A stretch of 64,000 nucleotides of DNA from Actinomadura hallensis (GCF_006716765.1 NZ_VFPO01000001.1:3720001-3784000), one strand, 5' to 3'. Positions 52,262-62,028 are shown, numbered from the stretch's first letter. Notes: a model not told the origin generated them from the sequence alone. Program-made: numbers and translations.

Positions 52262-53809
52262 CCGGTCGCGCTCCTCGTAGGCCCAGTCCGGCGTAAGGGC
52301 CGGGCGGAGTTCGCGCAGGGACCGCTTGAGGACCTTGCCCGAGGGGTTGGTGGGGAGGTCGTCGACGATGTAGATCTCCTTGGGCACCTTGAACCTCCCG
52401 AGCCGCTCCCGCGCGTGCTCGACCAGGTCGGCGGCCGCCAGCCCCGGCCGTCCGACGACGAAGGCGACCGGCACCTCCACCCACCGGGGGTGCGGTGCCC
52501 CCACCACCGAGGAAGCCAAGACCAGCGGGTGGTCGGCGAGGACGTTCTCGATCTCCGCGCTCGACATGTTCTCGCCGCCGCTGCGGATCATGTCTTTCAG
52601 CCGGTCGCGGATGTAGAGGTGGCCGTCCTCGTCGAAGCACCCGACGTCACCGGTGTGGAACCAGCCGTCCCGGAACGCCTCCGCAGTGGCCTCGGGGTCG
52701 TCGAGGTAGCCCGGGCTGACCTTCGGGCCGCGTGCGATGACCTCGCCGTTCTCCCCTATGCCGACGTCGTTGCCCTTGGCGTCGACAACTCTGACGTCCA
52801 CCCAGGCCACGGGGAGGCCCACCGAGCCTTGTTTGCTCTCCATGTGGGCCTCGTCCAGGTACGTGAGGCCGGAGCAGGTCTCCGTGAGGCCGTAGCCCTC
52901 GATCAGCCGCGCGTTGGGGAACAGCGACCGGGCGACCCTGAACAGGGCGGAGGACACCTGGGAGAAGATCAGCCAGCGCACCGACGACAGCTCGGCCCGG
53001 GTCGTCTCCGCCGCGCGGCGCATCATGTCGAGCATGGTCGCCGCGACCACCATGCCGGTGATGCCCTCGGCCTCGATCGCGGCCAGCACGCCGGCCGGGT
53101 CGAACCGCCGCTGCAGGACCATGCACCCGCCGACATGCCAGATCGCGTACCCGGGGATGTCGGTTCCGCCGACGTGGTACAGCGGCGCGAAGTTCAGGAT
53201 CCGGTCGGTGGGACGCAGCCCCAGCTCGACGATCTGGGCGTGCATGTTGGCGTTGACGTTCCCATGGGTCAGCATCACGCCCTTCGGCAGGCTCGTCGTG
53301 CCGGAGGTGTAGACGATCCGCTGCAGCGCCGCGTCGTCCAGCGCGGCGTCGGGGACCTGCGCGCCCCGGTGTGCGGCGATGAGCGCCCGCAGATCCGTCC
53401 AGGTGCCGTCGATGGGTTCCAGCGCGAACCGGCGGATCCCCGGGACCGCCTCGACGGCCCGCGCCGTGAGCTCCGCGAACTCGGGGACGGTCGCGACGGC
53501 CTCGACCTTGGCACGTTCCATCAGCTGCCCGAGCTCGCCCGGCGTCAGCCGGAAGTTCAGCGGCACGCACACGGCGCCGAGCTTGGCCAGCGCGAGCGAC
53601 AGCACCAGGAACTCAGGGACGTTGCTGCTGACCACCGCGACCCGGCCGCCGGGGCCGACGCCCTCGGCCCCGATGCCCGCGGCGAGCGCGTTGACGTCGG
53701 CGGCCAGCTCGCGGTAGGTCCAGCGCCGGCCCTCGAAGACCAGCGCCTCCCGGTCGGCGAAGCGGATCGCGTTGGCGCCCACGATTCTGGCGAGGTTCGC
53801 GGTGCTCAT
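52235..53809 (-). CDS. Acyl-CoA synthetase (AMP-forming)
   Basis: A 524-residue ligase with P-loop VYTSGTTSLPKGVMLTHGN, EGYGLTETCSG, GWFHTGDVGCFDEDGHLYI, DRLKDMIRSGGENMSSAEIE and Lys in PTNPSGKVLKRSL. The start ATG 53809 overlaps the preceding ligase stop (ATGA). It is the last gene of the long - strand run from 64 kb. Its closest relative in the window is the adjacent ligase at 53806-55329, suggesting duplication and specialisation for related acids. Confidence 0.92.
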   Translation of the reverse strand: MSTANLARIVGANAIRFADREALVFEGRRWTYRELAADVNALAAGIGAEGVGPGGRVAVVSSNVPEFLVLSLALAKLGAVCVPLNFRLTPGELGQLMERAKVEAVATVPEFAELTARAVEAVPGIRRFALEPIDGTWTDLRALIAAHRGAQVPDAALDDAALQRIVYTSGTTSLPKGVMLTHGNVNANMHAQIVELGLRPTDRILNFAPLYHVGGTDIPGYAIWHVGGCMVLQRRFDPAGVLAAIEAEGITGMVVAATMLDMMRRAAETTRAELSSVRWLIFSQVSSALFRVARSLFPNARLIEGYGLTETCSGLTYLDEAHMESKQGSVGLPVAWVDVRVVDAKGNDVGIGENGEVIARGPKVSPGYLDDPEATAEAFRDGWFHTGDVGCFDEDGHLYIRDRLKDMIRSGGENMSSAEIENVLADHPLVLASSVVGAPHPRWVEVPVAFVVGRPGLAAADLVEHARERLGRFKVPKEIYIVDDLPTNPSGKVLKRSLRELRPALTPDWAYEERDRSPSDAEDE

Positions 53810-55329
53810 ACCGCGCCCTCCCGCTCCCGCAGCTTCGTCTTGAGGACCTTGCCCGAGTCGTTGCGCGGGAGCGCGTCGACGATGGCGATGTACTTGGGCA
53901 CTTTGAACTTGGCCAGGTTGTCCAGGCAGTGCCGCCGGATGTCCTCGGCCGCGTCCGGGTCGGGCTCGCGCAGGATGACGAACGCCTTGGGGACCTCGTC
54001 CCACTTCTCGTCCGGAACGCCGATGACGGCGACCTCCGCCACCCGCGGGTGCGCGGCGATGACCCGCTCGACCTCGGCGCCGGCGATGTTCTCCCCGCCG
54101 GACTTGATGAGGTCCGCGCGGCGGTCGACGAACCACAGGTAGCCGTCCTCGTCGATCCGGCCGACGTCGCCGGTGCGGAACCAGCCGTCCCGGCGGGTGC
54201 GCCGGTCGGCCTCCTCGTCGTTCCAGTAGCCGGGCGAGACCTTGTCCCCGCGCACGATGATCTCGCCCTCGACGCCGGGCGGCACCTGCCGGAAGTCCTC
54301 GTCGACGATGCGTATGTGGACGCCGGGGAACGGCGCCCCGAGCGCCCCGAGCTTGGACTCCTCGTGGGCGGCGTCCATGTAGCAGACGCCGTTGCACAGC
54401 TCGGTCATGCCGAACGTGTCGACGGTGCGCACATGTGGGAACATGCGCTTCACCCGGCGGCGGACGTCCGGAGCCACCCCGGCGAACAGCAGGTAGCGCA
54501 GGGAGCCGAAATCCGGACACGGGTCGAGCTCCATGATGCCGAACAGGATTTGCGCGGCCAGAACCATCCCCGTGATGCGCTCCTCGGCGGCGATGCGGGC
54601 GATGTCACCGGCCTTGAACGACGGCGTGAGGACCATCGTGGCCCCGGCGACGAAGGTGGCGAGCCCCGGGGCCTCCAGGCCGCTGACGTGGAACAGGGGG
54701 GCGGAGATGAGGATTCGGTCGGCCTGGGTGAGCTCCAGTTCGAGAACCTGGGCCCGGTGGTTGGCGATCAGGTTGCCGTAGGTGTGTATGACGCCCTTGG
54801 GCCTGGCCGTGGTACCGGACGTGTAGAGGAGCCGGTTGATGTCGTCCGGGCTCTTCTCGGCGTCGTCCACGCGGACACCCGGCGGCTGCGCGCCGAGGAG
54901 CTCGTCGAGGCGCGGCCCGCCCGCGGTCGTGTCCCGCCCGTTCGCGATGACGAGCCGCAGGCCGGTTTTCGCCTTCACCTGTTCGGCGTCGGCGCGGAAG
55001 TCGTCGTCGTGGAGCAGGCAGGTTATGCCGGCGTGGTCGATGACGTACGCCTGCTCGGCGGCGTGCAGCCGCCAGTTGAGCGGCACCGCGATGGCGCCGA
55101 TGCGGCTGAGGGCCAGCAGTTCCAGGACGTAGGTGGCGGTGTTGCGGCCGAGGATGCCGACCATGTCCGCCGCCGTGATCCCGGCGTCGCGCAGCGCGGC
55201 GGCATGCCGGTCGACGTCGGCGTCCAGCTCCGCGTACGTCCAGCGCCGGCCGTCGGCAACGAGCGCTTCGCGGTCCGCGCGGCGCAGTGCCTGCACCCGG
55301 AGCGTCTCGCTGAAGTTGCTCGTCGCCAT
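53806..55329 (-). CDS. Acyl-CoA synthetase (AMP-forming)
   Basis: A 507-residue ligase: LLYTSGTTARPKGVIHTYGN, VDTFGMTELCNGV, GWFRTGDVGRIDEDGYLWF, RRADLIKSGGENIAGAEVE and Lys in PRNDSGKVLKTKL. The ATG at 55329 overlaps the VOC stop by one base (TGATG). It shares layout with the ligase at 52235, and both are likely to act on substrates delivered by the ABC importer upstream in the run (inference). Confidence 0.92.
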   Translation of the reverse strand: MATSNFSETLRVQALRRADREALVADGRRWTYAELDADVDRHAAALRDAGITAADMVGILGRNTATYVLELLALSRIGAIAVPLNWRLHAAEQAYVIDHAGITCLLHDDDFRADAEQVKAKTGLRLVIANGRDTTAGGPRLDELLGAQPPGVRVDDAEKSPDDINRLLYTSGTTARPKGVIHTYGNLIANHRAQVLELELTQADRILISAPLFHVSGLEAPGLATFVAGATMVLTPSFKAGDIARIAAEERITGMVLAAQILFGIMELDPCPDFGSLRYLLFAGVAPDVRRRVKRMFPHVRTVDTFGMTELCNGVCYMDAAHEESKLGALGAPFPGVHIRIVDEDFRQVPPGVEGEIIVRGDKVSPGYWNDEEADRRTRRDGWFRTGDVGRIDEDGYLWFVDRRADLIKSGGENIAGAEVERVIAAHPRVAEVAVIGVPDEKWDEVPKAFVILREPDPDAAEDIRRHCLDNLAKFKVPKYIAIVDALPRNDSGKVLKTKLREREGAV

Positions 55330-55826
55330 CAGGCCGTCGTCTCCTCCTTGCGGAAGGCCCGGATGTCCTCCCGGCTGGGCAGGCTGACGAACTCCAGCAG
55401 GTTGCCGTCCAGGTCCCGGGCCGCGAACGCCGTGATGTACCCGTACTTCTCCAGAAGGACCTCGCGCGGCGGGCCGATGCACTCGGCGCCGAGGCCCGAG
55501 AGCCGCTCGTAGACCTCGTCGATCTCGTCGCGCGGCACCTGGAAGCTCAACAGGAACGGGCCGAGCTCGCGGTGCCCGGCCGTCGCCGTGCGCTCTTTCG
55601 GCCCGTTCCACTCGATGAGTTCGAGCTGGCCGATCTGGCTCGGGCCCTGGAGGTACTGGACCTTGCCGGTCGTTCCCTCCGGAAGCCCGAGCGACTCCTC
55701 GATTCCGGGTCCGCCGACATCGGTGCGCAGCGTCTTGCGGTAACCGAGGGCCTTCTCGTAGAAATCGGCGGCGCGATCGAGGTCCGAGACGGTCATGGCC
55801 ACATGGTGGATCTCGCTGACGGGCAT
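55329..55826 (-). CDS. VOC family protein (extradiol dioxygenase/glyoxalase fold)
   Basis: A 165-residue protein. HHVAMTVSDLDRAADFYEKAL and a C-terminal DLDGNLLEFVSLPSRED provide the paired-module His and Glu metal ligands, with QLELIEW between. It is longer than the VOC at 40378 and resembles proteins annotated as lactoylglutathione lyase or methylmalonyl-CoA epimerase-like. It precedes the two ligases in their operon; reaction unknown. Confidence 0.82.
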   Translation of the reverse strand: MPVSEIHHVAMTVSDLDRAADFYEKALGYRKTLRTDVGGPGIEESLGLPEGTTGKVQYLQGPSQIGQLELIEWNGPKERTATAGHRELGPFLLSFQVPRDEIDEVYERLSGLGAECIGPPREVLLEKYGYITAFAARDLDGNLLEFVSLPSREDIRAFRKEETTA

Positions 55827-55887
55827 GCGATTCCCCTCCTCTGGACGGACGTGTTGACAGGCATGTCTGATGGGCTGGAAGTCGGGA

Positions 55888-56790
55888 CTAGGCGCCCAGG
55901 ACCTTCATGATGAGCGCGACCTCGTCCTCGCCGCTGCGGGGGACGATGTAGTCCTCGATCGAGCAGATCTCCTCGATCGACTCCGCGACGTCGCCGGGCG
56001 AGGCCGGCTCCGGCCCCGAGTACCAGCCGGGCGTCACACCGAGGAAGATCCGCCCGACGCGGCCGCCGCCGACGGTGAGGATGTGCCGGTTCAGCTCGCA
56101 CCGCTCGGACGCCAGGAACGTCGCGACCGCCGCGACGTGCCGCGGGTCGAACCGGTCGGCCAGGTCGCCGAGCATGCCCTCGGTCATCCGCGTCGCCGCG
56201 GTCGGCGACAGCGTGTTGACGCAGATCCCGTGCCGGGCGCCCTCCAGCGACAGCACGTTCATCAGCCCGATGAGGCCCGCCTTGGCGGCGGCGTAGCTGG
56301 ACTGCCCGAACGTCCCCAGCAACCCGGACGCCGAAGTGGTGAGCACGATGCGCCCGTAGCGCTGCTCGACCATGTGCTTCCACGCCGGGCGCAGCACGTT
56401 GAACGCGCCCCCAAGGTGCACGTCGAGGACGGCGGTGACGTCCTCGTCGGTCATCTTGCCGAAGGTGCGGTCCCGCAGGATCCCGGCGTTGTGGATGACC
56501 GCGTCCACACGACCGAACTCCTCCATCGCCCGCCGCACCAGCGCGGCGCCGCCCTCGACCGTCGCCACGGAGTCGGTGGACGCGACGGCGGTGCCGCCCA
56601 GCGCGCGGATCTCCTGAACGACCTGCTCGGCGGCGCCCGAGGAGCCCGTCCCGTCGACGGCCCCGCCGACGTCGTTGACGACCACGCGGGCACCGTGCTC
56701 GGCCAGCATGAACGCGTGCGCGCGGCCGATGCCGTGGCCGGCCCCGGTGACGATCACGACCCGTCCGTCGAACCCGACCGGCCCGCTCAT
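55888..56790 (-). CDS. Short-chain dehydrogenase (3-hydroxyacyl-CoA dehydrogenase-like)
   Basis: A 300-residue SDR with VVIVTGAGHGIGRAHAFMLA, the NDVGGAVDGTG loop and catalytic Ser-Tyr-Lys in TTSASGLLG and SSYAAAKAG. The opening loop matches the dehydrogenase part of peroxisomal multifunctional enzyme type 2, so oxidation of a 3-hydroxyacyl-CoA is the best guess. ATG 56790 overlaps the thiolase stop (ATGA). Hydratase, dehydrogenase and thiolase activities are thus all encoded in the region. Confidence 0.9.
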   Translation of the reverse strand: MSGPVGFDGRVVIVTGAGHGIGRAHAFMLAEHGARVVVNDVGGAVDGTGSSGAAEQVVQEIRALGGTAVASTDSVATVEGGAALVRRAMEEFGRVDAVIHNAGILRDRTFGKMTDEDVTAVLDVHLGGAFNVLRPAWKHMVEQRYGRIVLTTSASGLLGTFGQSSYAAAKAGLIGLMNVLSLEGARHGICVNTLSPTAATRMTEGMLGDLADRFDPRHVAAVATFLASERCELNRHILTVGGGRVGRIFLGVTPGWYSGPEPASPGDVAESIEEICSIEDYIVPRSGEDEVALIMKVLGA

Positions 56791-57971
56791 CGCTCGCTCC
56801 CCAGGACCGCAACAAACGCGACCGACGAACCGGGCTGGCCGCCCAGGTTCTGCGCGACGGCGAGCCTGGCATCGGCCACCTGACGCTCGCCTGCCTCGCC
56901 GCGCAACTGGGTGAAGCATTCGAACATCATGCGCAGGCCGGTGGCGCCGATCGGGTGGCCGAAGGACTTCAGGCCGCCGTCGGTGTTGACGGGAAGGGCG
57001 CCGCCGAGGTCGTAGCGGCCGTCCAGGACGTCGCGCCAGGCCTTGCCGCGCTCGGAGAACCCGAGGTCCTCCATGAGGACGACCTCGGTCGGGGTGAAGC
57101 AGTCGTGCACCTCGGCGAGCGAGATCTGCGTCGCCGGGTCGGTCACTCCGGCCTGCTCGTAGGCCTCCTCGGCGGCGGTGACGACCTCGGGGAACGTCGT
57201 GAAGTCGTACCCGGTGGCGGCGAGCCCGGCCCCGGACCCGGCCACGAAGCTCATGCCCTTCAGGTAGACGGGCTTGTCGGTGTACTTGTGGGCGTCCTCG
57301 GCACGGACGATGACGGCCGCCGCGGCCCCGTCGGAGACCCCGGAGCAGTCCATCACGCCGAGCGGGCCCGCGACGCGCGGCGACCGCTCGACGACCTCGG
57401 GCGTGACCGCCTTCTGGAATTGGGCGCGCCTGTTGAGCGCCCCGTTGGCGTGGTTCTTCACCGCGACGTGCGTCAGCGCGCCGCGCATGTCGCGGTCGCC
57501 CACGCCGTAGGCCTTCTGGTAGGCGGGCACCAGAAGCGAGAACCCCGCCGGTGCCGTCCAGTCGACGTCGGTCCCGTCCGCGGGCGGCAGCACCGCCGAC
57601 AGGCCGGACTGTGAGCTGTCCTTGAGCTTTTCGACGCCGGTGGCCATGACGACGTCGTAGGCGCCGGAGGCGACGCCGAAGACGGCGTTGCGGAAGGACT
57701 CCGACCCGGTCGCGCAGTAGTTCTCCACGCGGGTCACGGGCTTGCCGACCAGGCGCAGCGGCCGGGCGAGGACCTGACCGGACAGGCCCGTCCCCTGGGT
57801 GCCGACCCAGAAGGCGTCGATGTCGTCCAGCGAGAGCCCCGGCAGGGATGCCATGCATTCGCCGACGGCGTCGACGAGGAGGTCGTCGGCCGAGGAGCCC
57901 CAATGGTCGCCGAACGGTGTGCAGCCCATCGCGACGATGGCGACGTCGTGGGCCATGCGTCTAGTCGTCAT
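56787..57971 (-). CDS. Thiolase (SCP-x/lipid-transfer type)
   Basis: A 394-residue thiolase of the SCP-2/lipid-transfer group. The nucleophile is the Cys of RVENYCATGSESF, with HDCFTPTEVV and the C-terminal GHPIGATG loop also in place, so it should cleave a 3-ketoacyl-CoA. I prefer ATG 57971, nine bases after GGGAGG and overlapping the previous gene; ATG 57956 is the alternative. The preceding gene encodes a thiolase-fold/DUF35 protein, the usual partner of this class. Confidence 0.9.
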   Translation of the reverse strand: MTTRRMAHDVAIVAMGCTPFGDHWGSSADDLLVDAVGECMASLPGLSLDDIDAFWVGTQGTGLSGQVLARPLRLVGKPVTRVENYCATGSESFRNAVFGVASGAYDVVMATGVEKLKDSSQSGLSAVLPPADGTDVDWTAPAGFSLLVPAYQKAYGVGDRDMRGALTHVAVKNHANGALNRRAQFQKAVTPEVVERSPRVAGPLGVMDCSGVSDGAAAAVIVRAEDAHKYTDKPVYLKGMSFVAGSGAGLAATGYDFTTFPEVVTAAEEAYEQAGVTDPATQISLAEVHDCFTPTEVVLMEDLGFSERGKAWRDVLDGRYDLGGALPVNTDGGLKSFGHPIGATGLRMMFECFTQLRGEAGERQVADARLAVAQNLGGQPGSSVAFVAVLGSER

Positions 57972-59379
57972 TGGTCGTGGCCTCCCACGGACGGAGCTTC
58001 CAGAAGTAGTTGTGAATCGCATCGGTGGTCCAGAGGCGGCGGAACGTGGGCCGCATCGTCATGCCCACGGTGACGGCCTCGGGGACGACGTCGGTCGCGT
58101 AGGCGTTGAGGCGGCCGCCGCCGGTGCCCTCGACCTCGACGTCCGCCACGACGATCGCGACCTCGGCGTCGGGCATGGTCGTCAGACGGTCGCGGGTGAC
58201 CGAGACGACGGTCGCGACACGGTCGCGCAGAGAGACCCTGTTCATCGGGACACTGCCCGCCTCGTCCGCACCGACACCGCCGCACGATGCGCAGGCCCGG
58301 GCGGGCGGGGTGGTGATGCCGCCGCAGGCGTCGCAGAGCGCACCCTCAAGCCGGTACTTCCACCCGGCCCGGCGGTACATCGGCGGAGCGGCCGGAGACG
58401 GCGCGTCCGGCCGCGCCGGGCCCTGCACGTCGAGCAGGCCGCGCCAGTGCAGGTACCGGCCGTAGCCGAGGCGCTCCCGGCCGGCGAGCTGCTCGCGCAC
58501 CGGACGGCCGGCGCGCGCGGACCGGACGCCGTCGCCGACGCGGAACACGAACGCGTCCGCGCCCTCGGCCGCCGACAGCAGCAGGATCGTCTGGCCGGGC
58601 TCGGCGGTGTCGAGGGTCGCCGCGAGCAGCAGCCCGAGGTGCGCGGCGCCGGTGTACCCGGTCTGCCGCTCGACCTCGGCGTCTGCGCCGGAACCGCCGA
58701 GGGCGCGACGGAGCACCGCGGCCGCGCGGGCGTTGGGGGACGCGACGGCCACGTGGTCGGCGGCGTCCAGACCTGCGTCGGCCAGGGCCCGCTGCGCGGC
58801 CTCCCGGGCGGCGGCGACCAAGACCTCGGCGGTGAACCGCTCGTCCCAGACGCGGTCGTGCCGTTCGCCGGGCAGCCGCCACCGGTCCAGCACCTCGGCG
58901 GTCCGTCCCGTGCGGGCGAGCAGGACGGCCGCGGCGTCGCCCGCGGTGAACGCCGCGGCGGCGTCGCCCTGCGCGAGCTCATCGGGCGCGTGCGGCCGGG
59001 TCATGCGGACGTCGCTGACCGCCGCAACGCCGCCGGCCCGCACCATCAGGTCGAGCGCGGTCGCCCCTGACCTGTTTCCGTGCAGGTCGGCGGCGACCAC
59101 GGCGGGGTCCAGGCCGAGGGCCGCGTGCACGATCCCGGCCGAGGTCTTGCCGTCGTAGGGCGCGCTGGTCGTGGCCAGGACGAGCCGGTCGCCCGCGGAG
59201 GCGCCGGCGGTGATCTCCCGTAGCGCCTCGACCGCCATCGTCACGGCGTCCTCGTCGTAGGCCGCGACGCTGCGGACGGGGGCGCCGGGGCGCGGCTCGG
59301 CGCCCTCGAGGCTGTTGCTGGCCAGCGCGTACGCGGGCAGGTACGCCGCGTACGCGCCGATGCCGTTCTGCTCGGGCAT
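57961..59379 (-). CDS. Thiolase-fold (HMG-CoA synthase-like) protein fused to zinc-ribbon/OB-fold DUF35
   Basis: A 472-residue protein. The N-terminal 320 residues have the HMG-CoA synthase/KAS III fold, but the segment that should hold the nucleophilic Cys reads DLHGNRSGATALDLM, so Cys is absent. The C-terminal third is a DUF35 module: a zinc ribbon CDACG..CASCG followed by an OB-fold (SLRDRVATVVSVTRDRL). DUF35 domains gate acyl-CoA access to thiolases and aldolases of the SCP-x/Ltp2 type (family knowledge). Directly followed by the thiolase, it is probably its non-catalytic or altered partner. Confidence 0.82.
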   Translation of the reverse strand: MPEQNGIGAYAAYLPAYALASNSLEGAEPRPGAPVRSVAAYDEDAVTMAVEALREITAGASAGDRLVLATTSAPYDGKTSAGIVHAALGLDPAVVAADLHGNRSGATALDLMVRAGGVAAVSDVRMTRPHAPDELAQGDAAAAFTAGDAAAVLLARTGRTAEVLDRWRLPGERHDRVWDERFTAEVLVAAAREAAQRALADAGLDAADHVAVASPNARAAAVLRRALGGSGADAEVERQTGYTGAAHLGLLLAATLDTAEPGQTILLLSAAEGADAFVFRVGDGVRSARAGRPVREQLAGRERLGYGRYLHWRGLLDVQGPARPDAPSPAAPPMYRRAGWKYRLEGALCDACGGITTPPARACASCGGVGADEAGSVPMNRVSLRDRVATVVSVTRDRLTTMPDAEVAIVVADVEVEGTGGGRLNAYATDVVPEAVTVGMTMRPTFRRLWTTDAIHNYFWKLRPWEATTNDD

Positions 59380-59397
59380 GGAAGGGTCGTGCCTCCT

Positions 59398-60189
59398 CTA
59401 GGTCCAGGTCGGGATGGCCGCCAGCAGGCGGCGGGTGTAGTCGTGCTCCGGCCGGTCGAGGACCTGCATCGCCGGCCCCTGCTCGACGACGCGGCCGCTC
59501 TTCATGACCGCGATGCGGTCGCACAGGTCGCTGGCGAGCATCAGGTCGTGGGTGACGAACAGCAGGCCGATGCCGAGTTCGCCGACGAGGGTCCGGAACA
59601 GTTCGACCACCTTGGTCTGCGTCGTCACGTCCAGCGCCGTCGTGCACTCGTCGGCGATGACCAGCGAGGGCCGGGTGACCACTGCCAGGCCGATCGCGAC
59701 CCGCTGGCGCAGGCCGCCGGAGAGCTGGTGCGGATAGCTCTCCAGGACGCGCCGGGCATCCGTGATCCGCATCTGTTCGAGCACCTCGACCGAGCGGCGT
59801 TCGATCTCGTCCCCACCGACGCCGCGGACGTGCCGGCGCAGGACCTCGGCGAGGTGCGCCCGCACCTTCATGAGCGGATTGAGCGACCGGGACGCGTCCT
59901 GGAAGACCATCCCGACGGCGGTACCGCGGATCCGGCCGGTCCGGTCGGTGCCCGGCGCGACGATCCGGTCGCCCGCCAGCGAGATCGACCCTCCGTCCAC
60001 CCGGACGTTCCGGTCGAGGAGCCCGACCACGGCGCGGGCCAGGGTGGTCTTCCCGCTGCCGGACTCGCCAACGACCCCGACGGTCTCGCCGCGTCCGATC
60101 GCCAGGTCGACCTCGTCCAGCAGCCGGAGGTCACCGTGGGAGAGCCGGGCGCTGACGGACAGGCCCGACACGGTCAGCAGTTCACTCAT
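59398..60189 (-). CDS. Dpp/Opp-type ABC transporter ATPase
   Basis: A 263-residue ATP-binding subunit: Walker A GVVGESGSGKTTLARA, Q-loop MVFQDASRSLNPLM, signature LSGGLRQRVAIGLA, Walker B LVIADECTTALDV and the H-loop FVTHD. It powers import with the ATPase at 62025 and permeases at 60186 and 61105. ATG 60189 overlaps the permease stop. The C-terminal zone is shorter than in full oligopeptide ATPases (about 320 residues), as the extra cluster-binding region is missing. Confidence 0.92.
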   Translation of the reverse strand: MSELLTVSGLSVSARLSHGDLRLLDEVDLAIGRGETVGVVGESGSGKTTLARAVVGLLDRNVRVDGGSISLAGDRIVAPGTDRTGRIRGTAVGMVFQDASRSLNPLMKVRAHLAEVLRRHVRGVGGDEIERRSVEVLEQMRITDARRVLESYPHQLSGGLRQRVAIGLAVVTRPSLVIADECTTALDVTTQTKVVELFRTLVGELGIGLLFVTHDLMLASDLCDRIAVMKSGRVVEQGPAMQVLDRPEHDYTRRLLAAIPTWT

Positions 60190-61097
60190 CGGCGTCGCTT
60201 TCGTGGGTCGTGGTGGGTGAGCAGTGCGTCACCCAGCAGGTTCACCAGCAGGACGAGGACGGTGATGGCGAGACCGGGGAAGAACGCGATCCACCAGGCC
60301 TGGCTCAGCTCGTCCTGTCCCGAGGCGAGCATGGAGCCCCAGCTGGACCGGGGCGGCACCACCCCGAGGCCGAGGAAGCTGAGCGCGCTTTCGACGAGGA
60401 TCGCCGTGCCGACCTGGAGCGTGCCGAGGGCGACGACCGTGCCGGCCAGGTTCGGCAGCACGTGCCGGAAGATGATCCGGGCCTCGGACGCGCCGACGGC
60501 GCGCAGGCCGAGGACGAACTGCTGCTCGCGGATGGTCCGGGTCGCCGAGCGGGTCACGCGGGCGCAGGCAGCCCACCCGGTGAGCGCCAGCACCAGGAAC
60601 AGCACCGGCAGCGAGCTGCCCCGGTTGGCGATGATCGCCAGCGCGATGAGGATGAACGGCAGCGCGAGCTGGGCGTCGATGAGGATGGAGATCACCCGGT
60701 CCGCCCAGCCGCGAAGGTAGCCGGCGAGCATGCCGACCAGCACGCCGGGCCCGATCGCGACCAGCGCGCCGACCAGGCCGATGAGGATCGTCAGCCGGCC
60801 GCTGGTCACGAGCTGCGTGACGATGTCCTGGCCGCGCTTGTCGGTGCCGAGGGGGTGGTCCCAGGTGCCGCCCGGCAGGAACGCAGGTGGCAGCCGCGTC
60901 TGCGTGAGGTTCTGCCCGGCCTCGGGCAGCAGCCCGGTCACCGGCAGGACGAAGACGAGGGCGGCGATCGCCACCAGCGGTACCGACAGCCAGAACACCG
61001 AGGTGCGGGCCCGCCGGTTCTTCCGGCTCCCGGACGCGGCCCGCGTGCCGGAGACCGTGCCGGGGGTCGCGGCGGGGTCGACGTCGAGGCTGCTCAT
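60186..61097 (-). CDS. Dpp/Opp-type ABC transporter permease (DppC-like)
   Basis: A 303-residue permease with an N-terminal helix (about 33-53), a periplasmic loop PLGTDKRGQDIVTQL typical of DppC, and five further helices carrying the EAA loop GASEARIIFRHVLPNLAG. It forms the membrane channel with the permease at 61105. Confidence 0.92.
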   Translation of the reverse strand: MSSLDVDPAATPGTVSGTRAASGSRKNRRARTSVFWLSVPLVAIAALVFVLPVTGLLPEAGQNLTQTRLPPAFLPGGTWDHPLGTDKRGQDIVTQLVTSGRLTILIGLVGALVAIGPGVLVGMLAGYLRGWADRVISILIDAQLALPFILIALAIIANRGSSLPVLFLVLALTGWAACARVTRSATRTIREQQFVLGLRAVGASEARIIFRHVLPNLAGTVVALGTLQVGTAILVESALSFLGLGVVPPRSSWGSMLASGQDELSQAWWIAFFPGLAITVLVLLVNLLGDALLTHHDPRKRRR

Positions 61098-61104
61098 TGC
61101 GATC

Positions 61105-62028
61105 TCACCTCACCCTCGGGTCGACGACGGAGTGGATCACGTCGACGAGCAGGTTCAACAGGACGAACGTGACGGCGCCGAACACGACGATGGCCTGCAC
61201 CAGCGGGAAGTCGCGGAACTGAACCGCCTGGAGGGCGAGTTGGCCGAGGCCCGGCCACGAGAACACGTACTCGACGGCGACGGCCCCCGACAGCAGGATT
61301 CCGGTCTGCAGCACGACGATGGTCAGCACCGGCATCAACGCGTTCTTGAACGCGTGCCGCCACACGATGCTCGCCCGGCCCAGCCCGCGCGCGCGGGCCG
61401 AGTCGATGAACGGCTCGGCGAGGGCCTCGCTCATGGACGCCCGCGTCAGCCGGGCGATGTGCGCCATCGGATACAGCGACATCGTCAGGCTCGGCAGGAT
61501 CAGGTGGCGCGGCGTCCCCGACTGGCCGGCCGGGAGCCATCCCAGCTTCACCGCGAACAGGACGACGAACATCATCCCGAGCCAGAACACCGGGATGGAC
61601 TGGCCGAGGAGAGCAACGGTGGAGGCCGCCCTGTCCCACCACGTTCCTTCGCGGGTGGCCGCGAGAACTCCCAGCGGAACGCCGATCAGGACCGCGATGG
61701 CCATACCCGCCCCGACCAACTGCAGCGTGAACGGCAGCCGGTCGAGGATCAGCGTGGTGTTGGCCTGGTAGAACTGCAGCGACTCGCCGAGGTCGCCGGT
61801 GAAGACGCCCTTGAAGTAATCGAGGTACTGGGTGAGCAGCGGCCGGTCCAGGCCGAGCTGCTGCCGCAGCGCCTCACGCTGCTCGGGCGGGGCCGTGGGC
61901 CCGAGAATGTTCGCGGTCGGGTCGCCCGACAGGCGGCCGAGCGCGAACGCCATCGTCAGGGCGATGAACAGGGACGCGAACAGCGTCGCGACGCGGACGG
62001 CGGCGCGCCGGAGGCGGGCGGCCTTCAT
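61105..62028 (-). CDS. Dpp/Opp-type ABC transporter permease (DppB-like)
   Basis: A 307-residue permease. ATG 62028 overlaps the ATPase stop (ATGA). The N-terminal helix and GLDRPLLTQYLDYFKGVFTGDLGESL loop are typical DppB, and the EAA loop reads ARGLGRASIVWRHAFKNALM. Six helices in all. Seven bases separate it from the DppC-like gene. Confidence 0.92.
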   Translation of the reverse strand: MKAARLRRAAVRVATLFASLFIALTMAFALGRLSGDPTANILGPTAPPEQREALRQQLGLDRPLLTQYLDYFKGVFTGDLGESLQFYQANTTLILDRLPFTLQLVGAGMAIAVLIGVPLGVLAATREGTWWDRAASTVALLGQSIPVFWLGMMFVVLFAVKLGWLPAGQSGTPRHLILPSLTMSLYPMAHIARLTRASMSEALAEPFIDSARARGLGRASIVWRHAFKNALMPVLTIVVLQTGILLSGAVAVEYVFSWPGLGQLALQAVQFRDFPLVQAIVVFGAVTFVLLNLLVDVIHSVVDPRVR

